DNA of 64,000 nucleotides, from the NCBI RefSeq assembly GCF_004379255.2, contig NC_056033.1:41690719-41754718 (forward strand), written 5' to 3'. How positions within the stretch are numbered: position 1 is the first letter of the stretch; each line of letters begins with the position of its first letter. The DNA comes from Salvia splendens (lineage: Eukaryota; Streptophyta; Magnoliopsida; Lamiales; Lamiaceae). This document shows positions 58,123-64,000 of this stretch, one piece after another. Made by a program: the position numbers and the translations under genes. Under the pieces are notes generated by a model that saw only the letters and a list, made by a program, of their open reading frames with translations, made no database searches and was not told the DNA's origin.

Positions 58123-58359
58123 GTCACTGATGACGCAATAATTCATTTTTTTTTTTAAAATCGATTTTTAATAAAAAAAAATTTTTTTTTTTTTCAAACG
58201 GTAATATTACCGTTAAATATTTATTTTCATTTTTTAAAATTTTAATTTTTTTACTCTATAAATAATTCTATTCCATACTCATTTCAAACACAAACACACA
58301 TCTATTCCTCTCAAATCCTCTCTATCACTCCAATTTCCATCTTCAATCAACTCAAACAA

Positions 58360-59616
58360 ATGGATCCTTTTGAGCAAATGCGTCAATTAATGGAACAATC
58401 ACTCGAAGAAGATCGACGACGAGAGGCGGAGGAAGCCGCACCACCCCCACGACGCTCCCGGAAGTACATCAATCGGAACCGGGAGGAAGCCGCCGCACGG
58501 TTAGTACGCGACTACTTCTGCGATAACCCGATTTGGGGAGATACCTATTTCCGTCGCCGTTTCCGCATGCGGAAACCGCTATTTCTCCACATAGCGAATA
58601 CTTTGGCGGCCAGGGAGGAGTTCTTCCGAGAAGGGTTCGACGCGGTCGGTCGTCCCAGCCACACGACGCTGCAGAAATGTACTGCAGCCATCCGGCAGCT
58701 TGCGACTGGACAAACGGCCGACATATTCGACGAATACCTGCACATCGGAGACAGTACTGGGCGCTTGTGCTTGCTCAACTTCTGCAGAGGCGTCCGGGCA
58801 GCCTTCAGTGACGAATTTCTCCGGAGGCCAACCACGGAGGATTGTCAGTTCCTCCTCAACCTGCACGAACAAGTGCACGGATTCCCCGGGATGCTTGGCA
58901 GTGTCGATTGCATGCACTGGCAATGGAAGAATTGCCCGGTGGCTTGGAGGGGTTCCTACACGAGCGGCCACAAAGGCACCCACCCAACCGTTGTACTCGA
59001 GGCCGTTGCCGACTACCGACTTTGGATCTGGCACGCGTACTTCGGGGTCCCTGGCTCGAACAACGACGTAAACGTGCTCCAACAGTCCGACCTCTTTACC
59101 GAAGTTTTGGATGGTAAAGCGCCGGCCATCAACTTCGTCGCCAACAACCGACGGTATAAAATGGGGTACTATCTCGCCGACGGCATCTACCCGAAGTGGC
59201 CGACCTTCGTGAAGACGTGCGGCAGGCCAGCGAACCCAAAGCAGGCTCTTTTTGCGCAGAAGCAGGAGGCTGCGCGCAAGGATGTGGAGAGGGCGTTCGG
59301 GGTTCTCCAAGCGCGCTTCAACATCATCAAAGCCCCGGCTCGTTCGTGGTTCATGGAGAGCATGGTCGACATCATGTATACGTGCATAATCTTGCACAAC
59401 ATGATTGTCCGAGACGAAGGACCCGATGCCGGAAATTGGTTCGACCCCGAATCCCCCGGAAGCTCAACTGCAAGTAGTCCGCCGCGAAGTGGAGCGCATC
59501 CATCTATACAAGAACGGTTGGCTATTCGGGCAAGGACATGCGACTCTAGCGCCCACACCCAACTCCAAGAGGATCTAATTGAGCACATTTGGGAAAACTT
59601 TGGCGGAGAATATTAA
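58360..59616 (+). CDS. PIF/Harbinger transposase (DDE superfamily, ALP1/HARBI1-like)
   Basis: A single uninterrupted 418-residue frame (ATG 58360, TAA 59614). The N-terminus is acidic (EQSLEEDRRREAEE). A helical region follows (about 45-170: DYFCDNPIWGDTYFRRRFRM then RKPLFLHIANTL), and the DDE nuclease domain spans about 175-350. Acidic residues in the conserved blocks are D183 (GSVDCMHWQW), D236 (GSNNDVNVL), D274 (YYLADGIYPKW) and E310 (DVERAFGVLQARF); the last two are 35 residues apart. The C-terminal tail is Ser/Pro-rich. This is the family from which the host protein ALP1 and animal HARBI1 derive, but its position between TIRs with TAA duplications marks it as a transposon gene. No stop or frameshift suggests a young copy. 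Other PIF/Harbinger elements also need a Myb-like ORF1 product, which this one does not encode. Confidence 0.93.
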   Translation: MDPFEQMRQLMEQSLEEDRRREAEEAAPPPRRSRKYINRNREEAAARLVRDYFCDNPIWGDTYFRRRFRMRKPLFLHIANTLAAREEFFREGFDAVGRPSHTTLQKCTAAIRQLATGQTADIFDEYLHIGDSTGRLCLLNFCRGVRAAFSDEFLRRPTTEDCQFLLNLHEQVHGFPGMLGSVDCMHWQWKNCPVAWRGSYTSGHKGTHPTVVLEAVADYRLWIWHAYFGVPGSNNDVNVLQQSDLFTEVLDGKAPAINFVANNRRYKMGYYLADGIYPKWPTFVKTCGRPANPKQALFAQKQEAARKDVERAFGVLQARFNIIKAPARSWFMESMVDIMYTCIILHNMIVRDEGPDAGNWFDPESPGSSTASSPPRSGAHPSIQERLAIRARTCDSSAHTQLQEDLIEHIWENFGGEY

Positions 59617-61530
59617 ATTATGTCATTTTTATTTTTTTAGAATTTTAATTATGTCTTCGCTTTTTTAATGTTAAGTTGTAATATTGTTTTAATTTTAATA
59701 AAGTGTGTTTGTTTAAATTGAATTGGGTTTTAAAAAAAATTATAAATTAAATTGAATGAATAGTAATTAAGAGACGGTATAGAGACGGTTAAGAGACGGA
59801 GCGTTGCAGCCTCCGTCTCTTAGTTAAGAGATGGAGGAAAAAAGGACAGTGGGGCCCTCAAATAGTGCTCAAATAGTAGTTAAGAGACGGTTTAAGAGAC
59901 GGTATAGAGACAGCGTTGTGGATGGCCTAAGGTGGCTTGTTGGCAACGGGGAGAAAGAGAGGTTAATGCTGGTCATGCTACCATTTAGAAGAATGAAAAG
60001 ATAATAAAGTACTAAGAGATAATTAAGAAAAATAAAATAAAATAATTATATTATATTTGTTAAAATTTAGAAAATATTTAACTTGGATGGGCGAAGTTAT
60101 AAATGGAGTAAATTATTAATTTCAAGCGATGAACTTGATCGGAGAGAAGATATTTTGACTAATATTGTACATATAAAATTAAAATTTTGATAGATTTCAT
60201 GCGGATTTGTCGGTCAATTTCATTTTCAACTTTGGAGTATATTTATAAGTATTTGTCGGTCAATTTCGTTTTCAACTATGGATTATATTTATTAGTGTTG
60301 AGACTTGTGTTTTTGTTAAAAACATTAATTAATGATTAGAGATAGTCATCATGTAATATGCCGTAGATATTTGGACACGTGGCGAGACGAATTAAAAGAG
60401 GCATGGGCTTGATTGATTGATCTATGAATTATTTATTTATTTATTTTTAATTTACATTATTTGGATATTGACAATGATGGTAGTGAATAATGGTGGCATA
60501 TGCCGTTCTCAATTTACACATATCATTACACTTTCTTTCTTTTCTTTTTTCTGTTACGAAAAAAGACAACTGCAATTAATAAATTTTACTATTCTTTTTT
60601 GAGAGATACTTTTTCATGTAGCATATTTTGGAGAACGTTTTTGCTACATTATTTAATTTTGACGTATTAGATTTGGATAAAAAATTACTATAATTAATCA
60701 AACAAAAAACACGAATCATCAATAGTGGCGTTTGGAATATAGTGTATTTATTTTCAATCATACCATCATAATTATTCATCAAACGTATTATAAAATCGTA
60801 GGTGAGTCAACAGAGATCATAATTGTGTACTAGTATAATCTTTTTTAGAAGAATAACTTTATACAAACATTATTTTATTAAAGATTATGAGAAAAAGGAA
60901 TGGATTCATTTTCACAAATAGAAGGTAGTATAATGTAACGAACCCAACAAGAAACAGTCCAACTATTCTAAACACGCTTAAATCAAGTGCCAAGCTGTTT
61001 ATTGTCAGTTTGTCACTTAGACTTCGTGACATACCTAACTCTAAACAAAATTTATTTTTGAATTACAATTGGTAAATAAATCAACATGTCGTTTTAGTTT
61101 TTTTTTTTTCCAGTTAAATCAGGCACAATATGTGCTTTATCTAAAGTCAGGGAATTAATGAACTATAAAACCCAATCATTATTTACTAAAATTTACAATG
61201 TGATACACTCCCCTCATTTTCTCTCTTTCAGCCTCGCTATTTACATGCTACCCTTTTAAGAGATCTCGAAATAACCATTACTCGATATTTTCCACACCGG
61301 TGTTAGTCGCAGTATTCCTCACCATGTGCTCGCTCCTTGCCGTCTTCATCGTGTCGTGACTCCGTGATGAATGATATATCTGCCGAGTATTTTGTTTAGT
61401 TGTTAGATTATTTTATTAATGGACTTTGATATTTTCAATTTTTAGGTGCATGTAAATGAAATAAAATCATTGATTTTACAGTTAAAATGTTACCAATAAT
61501 AATACGACGATATAGTGGAGTAAGAAAATA

Positions 61531-61709
61531 CTCCCTCCGTCCCGGACTACTTGCACTTATTTCCTTTCTGGGCGTCCCAAGTTATTTGCACTCTTTCCAT
61601 TTTTAGTAAAAATTATCACCTACAGCCGCAATTGTTGACTTTGCTATACACTCATTCCTTAATCTCCGTGCCGAAAAGGAAATGTGCGAGTAGTCCGGGA
61701 CGGAGGGAG
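61531..61709. mobile_element. Stowaway-like MITE, well preserved
   Basis: The left end CTCCCTCCGTCCCGGACTAC pairs with the right end GTAGTCCGGGACGGAGGGAG apart from one or two bases. TA flanks both sides (61529-61530 and 61710-61711). About 180 bp. Confidence 0.9.
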
Positions 61710-62295
61710 TATTAGGTTGCATGTAAGTGGACTGGACTGGACTCAATTCCACTTGATCTGGCCCAATATCTCAGCTGCCAAAAGCCCATATTAGGCCCAA
61801 TATAACTAAATAATTTTTGTATCAAATCCTTGTCTATACTAAAGTCGTGCATTTAATAAAAAAATAAAACTATACGGCTATGTCATATTACGGCTTCCTA
61901 CATAATATAGTACTTATTTTAATACAGAATCCAAAAAAATAAATAGCATTATTTAATGGAGTATTTAAAGTGTAAAAACTAAAGTAGTACTATTGTTTTG
62001 CTCCTATTATTTTAAAATCTAAATTTTAAAAAATAAATTCTAAAAATATAATCAAATTAATATTTATAGATTTCTATGTTTTAGAGATGTGTGGACTGTA
62101 ATGAGGGTTCTAAATAGCGTGTTATCCAAGAAATAAACTTTGAATCCTCGGTACTATATTCGTCAATGGAGGGCTGTAATCAACTAATCATAGTATAATA
62201 CTAATTAATAATTAATACTGAGTGATAAAGATAATAATGTTTACTATAACAAGGTTGACTAAACCACACGCCACCTCTATAAATTAATTGATACT

Positions 62296-62558
62296 AAACG
62301 GCCATATTACACACAAGATTATTTGGGATTATTCTTTTTAGATTTCTATTTTAAGAATAAAATTTAATATTTTAAATAATTGATAAATTATTAAAATGAA
62401 ATAATTAAAGATTTGAGAATGATTTAAACGGCCATATTACACACAAGATTATTTGGGATTATTCTTTTTAGATTTTTATTTTAAGAATAAAATTTAATAT
62501 TTTAAATAATTGATAAATTATTAAAATGAAATAATTAAAGATTTGAGAATGATTTAAA
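62296..62558. repeat. Near-perfect 130-bp tandem duplication
   Basis: Units begin AAACGGCCATATTACACACA at 62296 and 62426. They are almost identical, so the duplication is recent. It is non-coding. Confidence 0.95.
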
Positions 62559-62663
62559 ACTCTTATGTATATACTACTACTCCATAATATATCTACTAAA
62601 ATAAATTTGCGTGAGTAACTATAATGCGACTATAATTTTATTATCCGACTTTATCCAAAGGGT

Positions 62664-63040
62664 GATGCTAAATGGTCATAATGTGGTCGGCCATAAAGAG
62701 TTAATTTAGTCCATTTATATGTATAAAAAAAATTAGAATTACCGATATAAACTTATATGTGTGTGAATGGACTTGTGAGTTGATACTTATCTTTGAATTC
62801 CATTACGTAAAACACATTAATATCACGAATTACTGTATACGTTGAGCAACAATCAAGAAATGGCAGTAGTAATAAGTTGAGCAAAAACTACGAAAGAGCA
62901 ACACTAACATGTTGAGCAACATATAATGAATATAATATAAAAGTAAAATCAAGTAGTATTAAACCAAAAATTTGAAAAAAAATCAATTTTTTTTGTTATT
63001 TAATTAATTTATGGCAGGCCATAATGTGGCCGCATAGCTT
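62664..63040. mobile_element. Possible MITE with ~32-bp inverted ends
   Basis: GATGCTAAATGGTCATAATG...GGTCGGCCATAAAG on the left resembles, inverted, the right-end ATTTATGGCAGGCCATAATG...GCCGCATAGC. The match is imperfect and no target duplication is evident. Confidence 0.4.
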
Positions 63041-64000
63041 TATTCTTATCCAAATGCATCACAGTCCATCATTCCCTATCATCTTACTTGCACTCGATTA
63101 ACTATCAATTAACTATGGACTTTTGCAGGTTACAAGAGTCGTTATATCAAACTTAATTTTCATGTGTCACATTGGCTTTGAATATACTGCTAACTATATA
63201 TTCATGCACATCACCAAGTCAAGATTGAGACGGAACAGTTTATCGTGGTTGAGTCGTATTCATTTTGTTCAACTATAGTAATTGAGTTATTATTATTCGG
63301 TGATATTCGATTTGTTAGACAAGATTATAGTGTGACAAAATATGAAATCAACCCAATTGAGTTTTGTCTAAGATTAAATTGGTTTTAAGAAGAAATGAGA
63401 TAAATTATCATGATATATATACAATACAACTTTGAGATCATGATCATGGAGATCATGGAAAAAGGCAAACACATTTTATTTCTCTACTCGCTAAACTTGC
63501 ACTCCTTAATTTCCGTGTCCAAATGAAATGCGCCAACTACCGTGTAACATACTTACAGGTATTTGATTTTAGTTAGCACTTTAATGTATAATAAGGATTA
63601 TATATTATACATTAAACTCGTTGTTGATGGAATTCAAATGATATTTTCAAAGTTTATAGACTAAAGTGATAGCTTCATAAAGTTGGCGGACCATGAAAAT
63701 TGTTCCATAAATAATACCCTCATTTAATTTTTTCTATTTTTCCAAAAATAGACAACATATAAAAATATACTAATAGAAGACAAATAGACTAATTTTTCAC
63801 ACATTTTATTTAGCATATCAAGTCAAATTACGAAAGGACGAATAACGTAATGTTTAATAAACTAATTTCTGGTAGACTATAGTATTAGTTCAAAGAGTAC
63901 AATAAGATAAATAGATTTAAAATGTGACATCAAATAGCAATATCTAAGCCTGCAATTTAATCCAGTTTATTGATTGTTCTAGATATATTGGCACATGATG

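Larger units (their letters stand above)
57900..59927 (+). mobile_element. PIF/Harbinger-like element H7 with an intact transposase
   Basis: The ends GACCATCCACAACGC and (inverted right) GGCCATCCACAACGC are flanked by TAA (57897-57899 and 59928-59930). The left 200 bp is rich in CGTCTCG/CGAGACG repeats. A perfect hairpin (58091-58122) and a TATA-like stretch (CTCTATAAATAA near 58255) precede the ORF. The right end contains AAGAGACGG repeats. No Myb-like second ORF is present, and one short right end and left end enclose only the transposase. Confidence 0.85.
59931..64000. other. AT-rich terminal region, no gene supported
   Basis: Only MITEs and simple duplications are seen: a Stowaway at 61531-61709, a 130-bp tandem duplication at 62296-62558 and a possible inverted-repeat element at 62664-63040. 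A CACGTG motif lies at 60376-60381. Confidence 0.4.

Noticed and set aside
58579..59397. 272-residue antisense frame over the transposase
   Set aside because: It is antisense to a well-supported transposase gene and resembles no known family.

Overview
This window is nuclear DNA of a eudicot plant. The genes have GT-AG introns, and the families are plant-specific: SBP-box transcription factors, a CDKB-type kinase, a UGT74 glucosyltransferase, a proton-pump-interactor protein, a DC1 zinc finger and a GT92 galactan synthase. Intergenic DNA is AT-rich and holds Stowaway MITEs and many PIF/Harbinger-like elements. An asterid such as a Lamiales species is my guess; the sequence does not prove it.

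Layout. 1-4329 (minus): ARID/HSP20-like gene whose exons are all recognisable but which carries at least six disabling changes; it runs off the left edge. 4988-7104: PIF/Harbinger-like element H1 with a broken Myb-like ORF. 7498-9945: probable solo LTR. 10742-12772 (minus): intact 8-exon CDKB2 cyclin-dependent kinase. 13650-15276 (minus): UGT74-type gene with three nonsense codons. 16648-18725: element H2 with a largely open Myb-like ORF. 18.7-21.7 kb: AT-rich DNA with a Stowaway MITE and a possible retroelement remnant. About 21.78-29.38 kb (plus): proton pump-interactor gene encoding 1470 residues. 30742-31433 and 31845-33826: elements H3 and H4. About 33.9-38.87 kb (plus) and 45.3-50.66 kb (plus): two full-length SPL14-type genes of 10 coding exons each, with a DC1 zinc-finger gene on the opposite strand between them. 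53297-53981 and 54495-55158: small non-autonomous elements H6 and H5. 55578-57176 (plus): GALS-type galactan galactosyltransferase. 57900-59927: element H7 with an uninterrupted 418-residue PIF/Harbinger transposase. The last 4 kb is AT-rich with MITEs and a 130-bp tandem duplication.

The seven Harbinger-like elements are the most unusual feature. All have 3-bp TNA target duplications and related short terminal repeats (GAGCATCTCC-type or G(G/A)CCATCC-type). Several carry only the Myb/SANT-like accessory ORF, one carries only the transposase, and others are internally deleted. Short motifs are conserved at fixed places inside them: a paired CCATTGYAG motif in H1-H5 and a perfect 13-bp hairpin in H6/H7. 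The host genes do not form a pathway together. The SPL pair is a local duplication of a transcription factor, and CDKB2, GALS and the pump interactor act in the cell cycle, wall pectin synthesis and plasma-membrane H+-ATPase regulation respectively.
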